17,784 nt of DNA from JALNYB01 sp023230065 (lineage in GTDB: Archaea > Thermoplasmatota > Thermoplasmata > Methanomassiliicoccales > Methanomethylophilaceae). Position 1 is the stretch's first letter. The number at the start of each line of letters is the position of its first letter. The position numbers and the translations under genes are program-made. The DNA is taken from assembly GCA_034006405.1 (NCBI GenBank), contig JAVESW010000013.1, forward strand, positions 1 to 17,784, in the 5' to 3' direction. Of this stretch, positions 1-7,160 are shown one piece after another. Under the pieces are notes generated by a model. That model was given only the letters and a program-made list of their open reading frames with translations, did no database searches and was not told the origin of the DNA.

Positions 1-66
1 GTGACGCTGAAAGATCGCCGGTACATCCCGACGGCGATGATAGAAGAGGCGTTCGCAGACGATTGA
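1..66 (+). CDS. possible C-terminal end of an unidentified gene (5' end outside window)
   Basis: Frame 1 is open from the window edge to a TGA at 64-66 and reads as about 21 residues ending in an acidic tail (...EEAFADD). Third codon positions are mostly G or C, which fits coding sequence in this frame, although that is more GC-rich than the neighbouring genes. I do not recognise the protein. The call is weak because frame 3 is also open (to about 146) and because the stretch contains a perfect 7-bp inverted repeat (14-20 with 32-38, 11-nt loop). It could instead be part of a structured RNA reaching to about position 107. Confidence 0.4.
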   Translation: MTLKDRRYIPTAMIEEAFADD

Positions 67-70
67 TAAC

Positions 71-107
71 AGGTGTCATGTGCCCCGTAAGCGGGTCCAA
101 TATACCT
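71..107 (+). other. short structured element sharing a motif with the ncRNA candidate at 12.7 kb
   Basis: An outer stem AGGTGT (71-76) / ATACCT (102-107, one G-U pair) encloses a hairpin CCCG-TAAG-CGGG (84-95). The segment contains GGTGTCATG (72-80) and GGGTCCAAT (93-101). The same two words, with one base different, occur in the same order at 12718-12738, again enclosed by a GGTGT/ACACC stem. It may be the 3' part of a small RNA, a transcript-end structure of the gene before it, or a degenerate copy. No obvious TATA box lies at the right distance inside the window. Confidence 0.35.
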
Positions 108-197
108 ACATGGTCCGAGAATTTCAGTCAAATAGGATCAATTTGAGAAAAAAGGAACGTAAGTTTGCAGTAAATCAAATTCAGTTTCGAAATGATG

Positions 198-206
198 TTA
201 TATTTA
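198..206 (+). promoter_or_regulatory. TATA box of the nitroreductase-sfsA pair
   Basis: TTATATTTA is centred about 23 bp before the ATG at 225, the spacing expected for an archaeal leaderless or nearly leaderless transcript. It lies inside the longer possible reading frame that begins at 192, which argues against that upstream start. Confidence 0.5.
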
Positions 207-224
207 TGTGTTGTTCTGCGGATT

Positions 225-794
225 ATGAATGAAGTATTGAGATGTATCTATGAAAGGTCGTCTGTTAGAAAATACAAGTCGGATGTAGTGTCTGATGCAG
301 ATATCAAAGAGATTCTGAATGCAGGCATACATGCACCTAGTGGGATGAATGCTCAGGGCCTTAGATTCGTTATTATTCAGAATACAGATATGATTGCTGA
401 ATTGAACAGGGTTTCAAAGGATCTATATTTGAAAAATTCTGCGGCTACAGGCGGAGGACATCCTGTTCTGGATAAAATATGTTCAAATCCCAAAACCGAT
501 TTATTCCACGGAGCTTCCACGCTTATTTTCACATTTGCTGCTCCTGATACTGCGACACCTACAGAAGATGGAGCATTGGCTGTTGAGAATATGATGCTTG
601 CAGCTCATTCGATGGGCTATGGAACATGTTTTATCGGTCTTGCAGCACCACTAGGATATTATCCGACTTTCAGAGAGGAGAGCGAAGTGCCTGATGATCA
701 TATGTTCCTCTCATGTATTGTCCTCGGAGTTCCTGACGGAAAACCAGAAGTCCATCCTAAAGAGGATATGAAGATCCTCAGCTGGACGAAATGA
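225..794 (+). CDS. nitroreductase family FMN oxidoreductase
   Basis: This is a 189-residue protein of the nitroreductase superfamily: small, usually dimeric FMN enzymes that use NAD(P)H to reduce nitro compounds, quinones or flavins. The N-terminal IYERSSVRKY motif (FMN phosphate contact), HAPSGMNAQ (FMN-binding loop) and the helix of about 20 residues starting at EDGALAVENMMLAAHSMG near the middle are typical, and the length is normal. The ATG at 192 would add 11 poorly fitting residues and overlap the TATA box, so the ATG at 225 is preferred. No strong Shine-Dalgarno is seen, consistent with a leaderless message. Its stop overlaps the sfsA start (ATGA), so the two are likely cotranscribed. 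The physiological substrate cannot be read from sequence. Confidence 0.85.
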   Translation: MNEVLRCIYERSSVRKYKSDVVSDADIKEILNAGIHAPSGMNAQGLRFVIIQNTDMIAELNRVSKDLYLKNSAATGGGHPVLDKICSNPKTDLFHGASTLIFTFAAPDTATPTEDGALAVENMMLAAHSMGYGTCFIGLAAPLGYYPTFREESEVPDDHMFLSCIVLGVPDGKPEVHPKEDMKILSWTK

Positions 795-1477
795 AATACA
801 ACGATGTCTGCACAGGCAGATTCATTGAACGCCCCAATAGGTTCATCGCATTCGTTGAGATAGACGGCGTCATCGAAAGATGTCATGTGAAGAATACGGG
901 ACGTTGCAAAGAACTGTTCGTAAAGAACGCAAAGGTGGTTCTTCAGCATTTCAGAGATACGAAGCGTTCTACAAAGTTCGATATCATAGCAGTGTACAAG
1001 GGAGATATTCTGATAAATATTGATTCACAGGCACCAAACAAGGTGTTCGGCGAATCAATAAACTCTATTTTCAGTGATATAGATGTTGTCCATCCGGAGT
1101 ATGCATACGGTGACTCTAGGATAGATTTCTATGCTGAATCTGGTAAAAAGAGACTTTTGATAGAGGTTAAAGGCGTTACATTAGAAAACAAAGGTGATAG
1201 TTTGTTTCCGGATGCACCCACGGAACGTGGGCTGAAGCATATAAAAGAGTTGGAAAAGTCTCTTTTGGACGGTTATGAACCATATTTATTTTTTGTAATT
1301 CAGATGTCAGGAATGAGATCATTCTCCCCTAATTATAAAATGCATGAGGAATTCGGTATGGAAATCGAGAAAGCGCATAGCATGGGTGTCGGTGTGTTGG
1401 CATATGATTGTATAATCACCGAAGATTCTATGATACTCAATAGACCTGTTGAGATCAGATACCGTGATCATTCGTAA
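791..1477 (+). CDS. sfsA: SfsA-family DNA/RNA nuclease
   Basis: This 228-residue protein matches the SfsA family (named for sugar fermentation stimulation in E. coli) along its whole length. The N-terminal part has the HVKNTGRCKEL signature (32-42) of the OB-like domain. The C-terminal part is a PD-(D/E)xK nuclease-like core with RIDF (Asp112), IEVKG (Glu125, Lys127) and the family block FPDAPTERG (139-147). Family members bind DNA, and nuclease activity has been reported for the fold; the role in archaea is not settled. The start ATG overlaps the nitroreductase stop by 4 nt, implying translational coupling. The 3' end overlaps the convergent membrane protein gene by 10 nt. Confidence 0.92.
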   Translation: MKYNDVCTGRFIERPNRFIAFVEIDGVIERCHVKNTGRCKELFVKNAKVVLQHFRDTKRSTKFDIIAVYKGDILINIDSQAPNKVFGESINSIFSDIDVVHPEYAYGDSRIDFYAESGKKRLLIEVKGVTLENKGDSLFPDAPTERGLKHIKELEKSLLDGYEPYLFFVIQMSGMRSFSPNYKMHEEFGMEIEKAHSMGVGVLAYDCIITEDSMILNRPVEIRYRDHS

Positions 1478-2385
1478 TCGAGATCTGACGGTTTCTTTAT
1501 TTTGGGTTCTTCTGCGAGGATGCCCTGAATGATCTTCAGATATTCTCCGAGAGCGATCTCCTGATCATTGATGGTCTGATGTACCAAATATACATTTTTC
1601 ATCGCAGGCGGAGCGTCCACGAATCTTCTGTTGGCAGGTTCTTCTCTGATCATCCCGATGACCATCGCTCTCATAGATTTGGTACCTGCTCTGGCATCTT
1701 GATAACTTACAACGGCCTTCAATGCCGCGGATCCGTATGATGTTGCGTTTATGTATTTCATGGCCGCATCGCAGAGATCCGGATAGAAAGTGAAATCCAC
1801 ATTCTCCACAAGATGAATGAAATCCTCGTGAAGTTTTGTCTGATAGAAGCAATACATCTCGATCTTGGATTTTCCAACATCTGATATGAGTTCTGACGGT
1901 CCGTACATGTCCTTCATATCTTGTATAGTGAATTTGGCATTGATCTGGAATTTTCTTACAGTCTTCTCATTGGGTGTGATGACCATATTTTTTCTGACAA
2001 TGTACATATCGACGACAGGTTGGATGATCCTGTTGTGCCTGATGATAGATCTTCTTTCATCACGTTGTCTTCTGTTTTCATTGTTGAATGTAACCATGTT
2101 ATCGAGAATGACAACAACGAACAGCAATGCGATGATGTTATCCACTACATTCCTTAGATGAGTGTAAAGATCCCCTGCGCCACCGTCTTTATCGAATATT
2201 TGAAGCAATATGCTGATGACTACACAGATTATGATGATTGCAATAATAGAAATCATCAATATTCTGGATATATTTTTCCGCTCTATCTTTGCGGCGCCTA
2301 TCTTGTGTCTTTCTGTCTCTTTAAGAATTTTATTTTTATCGTTTTTGGTCCTATCTTTAAAGGGATATGGTAGCGATATCTTCAT
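1468..2385 (-). CDS. two-helix membrane protein of unknown function
   Basis: This 305-residue protein does not match a family I can name. A basic N-terminal tail (1-40, many Lys/Arg) precedes two hydrophobic helices (about 41-63 and 80-99) separated by a short acidic loop. A soluble domain of about 200 residues then begins with an Arg-rich stretch (residues 105-119), and both tails are likely cytoplasmic. The start lies only 9 bp after the stop of the HprK-like kinase gene, so the two form an operon and may work together, for example as membrane partner or target of the kinase. That pairing is inference. Confidence 0.7.
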   Translation of the reverse strand: MKISLPYPFKDRTKNDKNKILKETERHKIGAAKIERKNISRILMISIIAIIIICVVISILLQIFDKDGGAGDLYTHLRNVVDNIIALLFVVVILDNMVTFNNENRRQRDERRSIIRHNRIIQPVVDMYIVRKNMVITPNEKTVRKFQINAKFTIQDMKDMYGPSELISDVGKSKIEMYCFYQTKLHEDFIHLVENVDFTFYPDLCDAAMKYINATSYGSAALKAVVSYQDARAGTKSMRAMVIGMIREEPANRRFVDAPPAMKNVYLVHQTINDQEIALGEYLKIIQGILAEEPKIKKPSDLDYE

Positions 2386-2394
2386 ATTATCACT

Positions 2395-3339
2395 TTAATC
2401 AAGAACGATATTCCTGATCAGTTCCTGTGTTTTTTTCGCACTTTCAATAGTATTGACAAGATAAATGTCACATGCTGAAAAGTATTCTGCAATGAATTTT
2501 TTTCTCAAGTTTATTTTATGTTCTGAACGAACCATCTGATGGGGATTGCACATATCGTTCTCGATCATGTATTTCACACCTTCTTCAGATGTCAATTTTC
2601 TGATAGTTTCAGGATCGAACGGGTCGCGTTTCATCAGGATTATGTAATGCATGGTCGTCCTTGTGATCACGGACGATTCTCCAGCAGTGCACCTTACGTT
2701 GGCAATGCCTCTTCCTTCATTGTCGAATCTTATGTTTCTTATCAAGGGTTTGTATTCTTCCCAGACATCTCCGATATCTGCATCTATGTAACAATTCTTC
2801 TCAGAACCGAATACGGCAGGTCTTCCTATGCCTAATTTTACAAAATACCAATCATCGGAGATCATATGTGCATTCTTAGCCCTTAACAATCCCCAAGATT
2901 GTGTTGTTTTTCCGGTCTTCGATGGAGCGATGAGCGTAAGACCAACACCGTCGATATCCAATGCCGCACCGTGTATGGAATAAATGTTATGTGATTCTTC
3001 AAGGATGTTGCCTGAAATACCCAGACCAATGCTTTTTATCCATCCGTAATAATCAAAATTGAACAGGAATGCTACGTTCGTAGCAGGTTCGAATAGAACC
3101 TTCATCTCCATTGTCTCGTCTTTGATCGAGTATATCTTCGCGTGTGCTTTTATGTGTTCAGACATAGCATAAAAATTGTCTTTCCACATGTCTGTATGAT
3201 TCTTGTCTGCGGTTATCAATTCTATGCATAGTCCAGATATGTCGGCTTTTGTCGAGAAAAGATCCTGGGAGTAGTATTTTGTACGAAGTTCTTTACTTCT
3301 TTCCAGATCCATCAATTCGACTTCGTATTCCATATTCAT
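2395..3339 (-). CDS. HprK-like P-loop kinase domain protein
   Basis: This is a 314-residue protein. The first 110 residues form an unassigned domain. From His123 the sequence follows the HPr kinase/phosphorylase core: SIHGAALDIDGVGLTLIAP, then the P-loop APSKTGKTT (138-146) and MISDDW (159-164), equivalent to the LVADD segment of HprK. Such HprK/PEP-carboxykinase-fold proteins phosphorylate proteins or small molecules. A bacterial PTS target (HPr) would not be expected in a methanogen, so the substrate is unknown. A TATA-like TAAATATCAA sits 27 bp before the ATG at 3339, favouring this start over the Met two codons later. It is followed 9 bp downstream by the membrane protein gene. Confidence 0.7.
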   Translation of the reverse strand: MNMEYEVELMDLERSKELRTKYYSQDLFSTKADISGLCIELITADKNHTDMWKDNFYAMSEHIKAHAKIYSIKDETMEMKVLFEPATNVAFLFNFDYYGWIKSIGLGISGNILEESHNIYSIHGAALDIDGVGLTLIAPSKTGKTTQSWGLLRAKNAHMISDDWYFVKLGIGRPAVFGSEKNCYIDADIGDVWEEYKPLIRNIRFDNEGRGIANVRCTAGESSVITRTTMHYIILMKRDPFDPETIRKLTSEEGVKYMIENDMCNPHQMVRSEHKINLRKKFIAEYFSACDIYLVNTIESAKKTQELIRNIVLD

Positions 3340-3360
3340 CCTGATATGGAATAGACGTAA

Positions 3361-3370
3361 TTGATATTTA
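3361..3370 (-). promoter_or_regulatory. TATA box of the HprK-like kinase operon
   Basis: On the minus strand the sequence is TAAATATCAA, centred 27 bp before the ATG at 3339, which fits a leaderless transcript. Confidence 0.45.
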
Positions 3371-3386
3371 CCTGATGGGCCAGGTA
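3369..3386. promoter_or_regulatory. palindrome between divergent promoters (operator candidate)
   Basis: TACCTG (3369-3374) and CAGGTA (3381-3386) form a perfect 6-bp inverted repeat with a 6-nt spacer. It abuts the upstream edge of the kinase TATA box, where an archaeal regulator could block or help TFB/TBP binding. The divergent flavoprotein promoter lies about 35 bp away, so one regulator could act on both. The repeat is short, so it may be chance. Confidence 0.3.
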
Positions 3387-3418
3387 TTGAATATTGATTA
3401 AGTGTATCCTTATTTAGG

Positions 3419-3427
3419 ATTATATAG
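3419..3427 (+). promoter_or_regulatory. TATA box of the flavoprotein operon
   Basis: ATTATATAG is centred 26 bp before the ATG at 3449, giving another leaderless-type spacing. Confidence 0.5.
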
Positions 3428-3448
3428 TTAGATATCGATTCTGCCTGT

Positions 3449-4003
3449 ATGTCAAAGATCGTAGCTATAGTTGCCAGTGCAAGAAAGAATGGAAATTCGG
3501 ATACAATTGTAAAGGCTATTGCAGAAAAAGCAAAAGCAAACGGAAATACAGTATCATTTCGTTATTTGAACGATTTTAAATGTTTAAGAGGATGTCAGGC
3601 ATGTTTAGGCTGTAAGAAAGCAGGCAGGTGTGTGCTTCATGACGAGATATCTGATGTTCTTGAGGATATTAGACATGCAGACGGAGTCATTTTGTCCGCA
3701 CCGTGTTATTTTGGGCAACCGTCGGCACAGTATAGAATATTGGAAGACAGAATGTTCAGTTTCTTGGATTCAAATGCATGTTCTGTCATCCCATGCAATA
3801 AAAAACTCGCAGTTGTAATAACGTGTAGTGGCGGAGTAAGCGAAGCAGATGCCGTTGCAAAGAGAATATCAGACGACGCAGTGTCACTTTTCAAATATCA
3901 GCTAATAGATACCATAGTTATGGCCGACGGGGTCTCCAGGAATGCGGCTGCGAACGACGCTGCGATCCTCGCTAAAGCAAGAGATATCGGTTCTAAGTTC
4001 TAA
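3449..4003 (+). CDS. iron-sulfur flavoprotein (Isf-like) NAD(P)H/ferredoxin-type oxidoreductase
   Basis: This 184-residue protein has a flavodoxin-like fold. The N-terminal SARKNGNSDTI (10-20) is the FMN phosphate loop of the NADPH-dependent FMN reductase/Isf group. Cys49-x2-Cys52-x2-Cys55-x5-Cys61 is the compact motif that holds a [4Fe-4S] cluster in archaeal iron-sulfur flavoproteins, and there is an extra Cys at 45. SAPCYFGQPSA (79-89) is the second FMN-binding segment. Isf proteins of methanogens take electrons from ferredoxin and reduce O2 or H2O2, so an oxidative-stress role is plausible. It is the first gene of a + strand trio with a flavodoxin-like protein and a DUF1294 membrane protein. 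Confidence 0.85.
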   Translation: MSKIVAIVASARKNGNSDTIVKAIAEKAKANGNTVSFRYLNDFKCLRGCQACLGCKKAGRCVLHDEISDVLEDIRHADGVILSAPCYFGQPSAQYRILEDRMFSFLDSNACSVIPCNKKLAVVITCSGGVSEADAVAKRISDDAVSLFKYQLIDTIVMADGVSRNAAANDAAILAKARDIGSKF

Positions 4004-4027
4004 AATGGTAAAAGGATGGGAAAAGAA

Positions 4028-4435
4028 ATGGGAAACACAACGGCAGTGATCTACGCTTCCAAACTCGGAAAAACGAGAAAAGTTGGAAATTACATTGCAA
4101 AGAGCATAAGTGCAGATATGTTCGATCTGAAGAAACAGACGATGATCAATATGTCTGCTTATAATCGTATAATATTCGGTACTGGTATCCACGCAGGAAA
4201 ACCATACAAATCACTTGTTACATTCCTCGAGGCCAATAAAGCTGAACTCGCAAAGAAGAAGACTTCGCTTTTCATATGTTGCATGTACAACGATGAGAAG
4301 GGTCAGGCACAATGCGAAAGGGTCTCAAGTGAGCTTGGTATCGCGGAGGCAGTATTTTTTGACGGTAAAAGCGAGAAGAACGAAGAAGGATTCGAAATTG
4401 CTATCGATGATTTCATCGCAAAATTGCGTGCTTGA
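4028..4435 (+). CDS. flavodoxin-like protein
   Basis: This is a small flavodoxin-fold protein of 135 residues from the ATG at 4028 (139 if the ATG at 4016 is used). VIYASKLGKTRKVG near the N-terminus is the FMN phosphate loop in the form seen in flavodoxin-domain/protoporphyrinogen oxidase HemG-like proteins, and TGIHAGKPYKS is the second FMN contact. The start at 4028 places few residues before the first beta strand and has GGATGGG (4014-4020) as a possible ribosome site 7 nt upstream. The gene begins 24 bp after the Isf-like gene and abuts the DUF1294 gene. It may act as electron partner of the Isf-like protein (inference). Confidence 0.75.
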   Translation: MGNTTAVIYASKLGKTRKVGNYIAKSISADMFDLKKQTMINMSAYNRIIFGTGIHAGKPYKSLVTFLEANKAELAKKKTSLFICCMYNDEKGQAQCERVSSELGIAEAVFFDGKSEKNEEGFEIAIDDFIAKLRA

Positions 4436-4723
4436 ATGACAGGTAACGAATTATTCTTGTTAGAGGTTATATACTTCGTCTTGAACCTTATTGCATTCTT
4501 ACTCTATGGTGTAGATAAAAGCAGAGCTGTGAAGGATCAATGGAGAATCAAAGAGTCAACACTTCTCTTTTTTTCCGCATTGGGTGCTATCGGTGCAGTA
4601 CTAGGTATGAAAACCTTCAGACATAAGACCAATAAGCCAAAATTCAAGCTGGTGTATCTCTTCTTTGCGATACATATCATACTGCTGGTATGGTTATTCA
4701 GCAGACAGATAGGTCTTATCTGA
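4436..4723 (+). CDS. DUF1294 small membrane protein
   Basis: This 95-residue integral membrane protein has three hydrophobic segments (about 7-24, 41-60 and 71-90). The middle part has the DUF1294 family pattern YGVDKSRA...WRIKES...LGAIGAVLGMKTFRHKTNKPKF. The family's function is unknown, and it occurs widely in bacteria and some archaea, sometimes fused to cold-shock domains. Its ATG directly follows the stop codon of the flavodoxin-like gene, so it belongs to the same transcript. Its own stop abuts the convergent taw1 stop with no spacer. Confidence 0.8.
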   Translation: MTGNELFLLEVIYFVLNLIAFLLYGVDKSRAVKDQWRIKESTLLFFSALGAIGAVLGMKTFRHKTNKPKFKLVYLFFAIHIILLVWLFSRQIGLI

Positions 4724-5668
4724 TCAAACATTTTCTGAATATATTTTCCTGACATCAGTTTCGATTCCTTCATGACCGAGTAAAAGAACTCTGCTGTCAG
4801 GTCTTTCATTGATAATATTCATTCCAACAATGCTTCCGAGTTCTGTGGAGAAGGTCTTTATTTCATCGAATGAAGGCATATTATCCATTCTGAGCCTTTG
4901 TCTGGATCCTCCGACAAAGACATATCCCTTCGGTTCTATTAGGTCGGGATCCGCGATCCGGTCTAATTCTGCATATTCTTCGACCCATCCGAGATTAAGT
5001 TCCTTTACGAGAGTGTGTCTTATGACTTTTCTTGTATCGAGTGAAGGAAACAGTTCTAATGTTTTCATCAACCTTTGCCATCCATCTGATATCTTAGGAC
5101 GACAGAGTTTTTTGTAGATATTTTCGTTCGGGGCAGCGACAGTAACATACAGTTGTCTGGGTAATTCATCCAAATTAGCCAATTGTTCAGGATATGTTCC
5201 GTTGGTTACTAAGAATGTGGTCATATCCCTTCTATGGCATTCTTTTATGAAATCTGAAAGATAAGGATATGTGATGGGTTCTCCGGCAAGAGATATCGCG
5301 ACCTGATTTGGATTGCTCGCTTCTTCGAACATTTTTATATCACATCTCGGATCCCCTTTGAATCCGGAGATCAACAATCTTTGTTCTGCTATGAGGGCAT
5401 CAAGCATTTCCTTCGGTTCTGCCCAATCTTTGACCTCGAAGTCCTTTCCTTCCACTCTCCAGCAGAATGTGCATTGATGGCTGCATTCATTTATGGCAGG
5501 TGTCATTTGAAGACATCTATGGCTTTGGATGCCGTAAAAATCTTGTTTGTAACAGTGTCTTTCGTGAACCAGACTCTCTTTCATCCAATGACAGAGTTTT
5601 ACTGCTGCATGGTCCTTGTAAAGGCGATATTGCTGGTGGAGCAGGATTTGTTTGTATTCTTCGTCCAT
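4724..5668 (-). CDS. taw1: tRNA 4-demethylwyosine synthase, radical SAM (Taw1/TYW1)
   Basis: This 314-residue radical SAM enzyme condenses pyruvate carbons onto N1-methylguanosine-37 of tRNA-Phe to make the tricyclic wyosine base in archaea and eukaryotes. Cys62-x3-Cys66-x2-Cys69 (ECSHQCTFCW) binds the SAM [4Fe-4S] cluster. Cys26, Cys39 and Cys52 hold the second cluster that marks this family; as I recall, these six positions match the Methanocaldococcus jannaschii enzyme exactly. ISLAGEPITYPYL (125-137) and LVTNGT (153-158) are further radical SAM/Taw1 motifs. There is no N-terminal flavodoxin domain, as usual in archaea. The gene starts 9 bp after rfcL, with a GATGA-type ribosome site overlapping the rfcL end. 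Confidence 0.95.
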   Translation of the reverse strand: MDEEYKQILLHQQYRLYKDHAAVKLCHWMKESLVHERHCYKQDFYGIQSHRCLQMTPAINECSHQCTFCWRVEGKDFEVKDWAEPKEMLDALIAEQRLLISGFKGDPRCDIKMFEEASNPNQVAISLAGEPITYPYLSDFIKECHRRDMTTFLVTNGTYPEQLANLDELPRQLYVTVAAPNENIYKKLCRPKISDGWQRLMKTLELFPSLDTRKVIRHTLVKELNLGWVEEYAELDRIADPDLIEPKGYVFVGGSRQRLRMDNMPSFDEIKTFSTELGSIVGMNIINERPDSRVLLLGHEGIETDVRKIYSENV

Positions 5669-5677
5669 ATGTTCATC

Positions 5678-7150
5678 TCAGAAATCGAAAAGATTACGCT
5701 GAACCTTTTTTGCTTCGGGTGCATGTTCTGCAGGCTTTGTTCTTTCCTCTGCTTTTACGGGTTCTTCAGCTTTCGTTACGGGCACTTTGTTTGTTGGTAC
5801 TTCAGCCTTTTTAGGGGTTTCTTTTTTACTTTCAGGTGTAGGTTCGGCTAAAAAGGATTCCGCCATAGCGAGTTTCACTATATCAGAGTCCATCTTGCAG
5901 TCAAGGATGAATGCCAGTTCTTCTTCGTCAATTCCGACCTCTTTGATAAGGAAAGATCTAATGTCAGCATCGTTCTTGGCAAGCTCTTTCACAGTAAGTA
6001 AGATGTCGAATTGAACTCTGTTTGTGGAAGTATGAAGGAAAGTAGCAAGTTTAAAGCATACACTGTATTTTACGGCGCGTACAGCCTTGCTACGTGACAT
6101 TTTCATAAGATATAGTGGGAATCTTATTCTGTCATGTGATGTCATTTGGCTTAATTTAGCGCTTGAGACGCCCGCCGTCATAAGGTCACCTGCGTAAGCC
6201 CAGAATCTGTAATATTGACGCCTGTGTACCCTTCCCAGAAAGATGTCTGCGCGTGCCAGTTTTTCATATCCGCGTACAAGGTCTCCTGTATCGCGGTATT
6301 CGTATGGTAGATTTTCATCTACCCAGAGGATTGCTGATTCAGGATCTGAGCTGGTCTTTGAGAGCATTGCCCTTGCACCCATCGGGTCGTTTTTTCTGAA
6401 TATGGCATCCATCAGTGCATACATATCCTTCTTGACGATCCTTTCAGAAAGTTGGTCAGCGGATTCGACAGAGATCACGGTCTCTCCGAGTGAAAGCGAT
6501 TCAAGATCCCTTACCGCTGCACGCATATCTCCTCCTGCGTTAGTTGCTATTTTATCGAGGACTATAGGACTCACAGAAACGTCTTCCTTATCTGCTATGA
6601 TCTTCAATGCACTGGCTATGGATCTCGCAGTCGGTTTCCTGAATGATATTTGGATAGTATCCGTTTTTATCGCAGCGCTTTTCTTAGATAACGCATAAAA
6701 GTCATTGACGATCAGGATGACAGGTTGTTGTGTGGTCTTCACAAGTTCGTTTATGGCTGGAAGAGCACCCCTGTCTGCGGTTCCGAACAAACTGTCCGCT
6801 TCATCAAGGATGATGAGTTTTCTGCCGCCATCCTTTGAGTTCAGATATGTTCCTTCGTCATTGAACGTGTTAAAATAAGCGCCTTTGAATGCGATATCTC
6901 TTATTATGTCGCCTGTACGTTGATCCGATGAATTCATCTCGACGATACCCCAGCCCATGTCTGCGGCCAGGGCTTCTGCGGATGTTGTCTTTCCGATACC
7001 AGGAGTACCAATCAATACGACGGCTCTTTTTTTAGGTATTCCATTATTCCAAGAAAGTGCCCATTTCCTGAGATCCTCTACGGCGCCGGGATTCCCTATG
7101 ACGCCAGAAAGGCTTTTGGGTCTGTATTTCTCGGTCCAATCGTCTGACAT
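5678..7150 (-). CDS. rfcL: replication factor C large subunit
   Basis: This 490-residue AAA+ clamp-loader subunit works with RFC small subunits to load PCNA on primed DNA. The N-terminus (TEKYRPKSLSGVIGN) is the RFC box. Walker A is GTPGIGKTT (48-56), Walker B LIILDEAD (112-119), and sensor 1 is around IVND (147-150). An alpha-helical RFC collar region follows. The last 70 residues form a low-complexity Lys/Glu/Pro/Ala linker that ends in QRNLFDF at the extreme C-terminus, a PCNA-interacting (PIP) peptide. Length and layout are normal for archaeal RfcL. It lies 10 bp after the zinc-ribbon gene and 9 bp before taw1. The small subunit is not in the window. Confidence 0.96.
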   Translation of the reverse strand: MSDDWTEKYRPKSLSGVIGNPGAVEDLRKWALSWNNGIPKKRAVVLIGTPGIGKTTSAEALAADMGWGIVEMNSSDQRTGDIIRDIAFKGAYFNTFNDEGTYLNSKDGGRKLIILDEADSLFGTADRGALPAINELVKTTQQPVILIVNDFYALSKKSAAIKTDTIQISFRKPTARSIASALKIIADKEDVSVSPIVLDKIATNAGGDMRAAVRDLESLSLGETVISVESADQLSERIVKKDMYALMDAIFRKNDPMGARAMLSKTSSDPESAILWVDENLPYEYRDTGDLVRGYEKLARADIFLGRVHRRQYYRFWAYAGDLMTAGVSSAKLSQMTSHDRIRFPLYLMKMSRSKAVRAVKYSVCFKLATFLHTSTNRVQFDILLTVKELAKNDADIRSFLIKEVGIDEEELAFILDCKMDSDIVKLAMAESFLAEPTPESKKETPKKAEVPTNKVPVTKAEEPVKAEERTKPAEHAPEAKKVQRNLFDF

Positions 7151-7160
7151 GATAATACCA

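Noticed and set aside
192..224. Upstream ATG start for the nitroreductase
   Set aside because: The extra 11 residues are hydrophobic and untypical, and the TATA box lies within this stretch.
1865..2398. Several plus-strand hydrophobic frames opposite the membrane protein
   Set aside because: They overlap one another in different frames and mirror the codon bias of the minus-strand gene, which is continuous with its operon partner.
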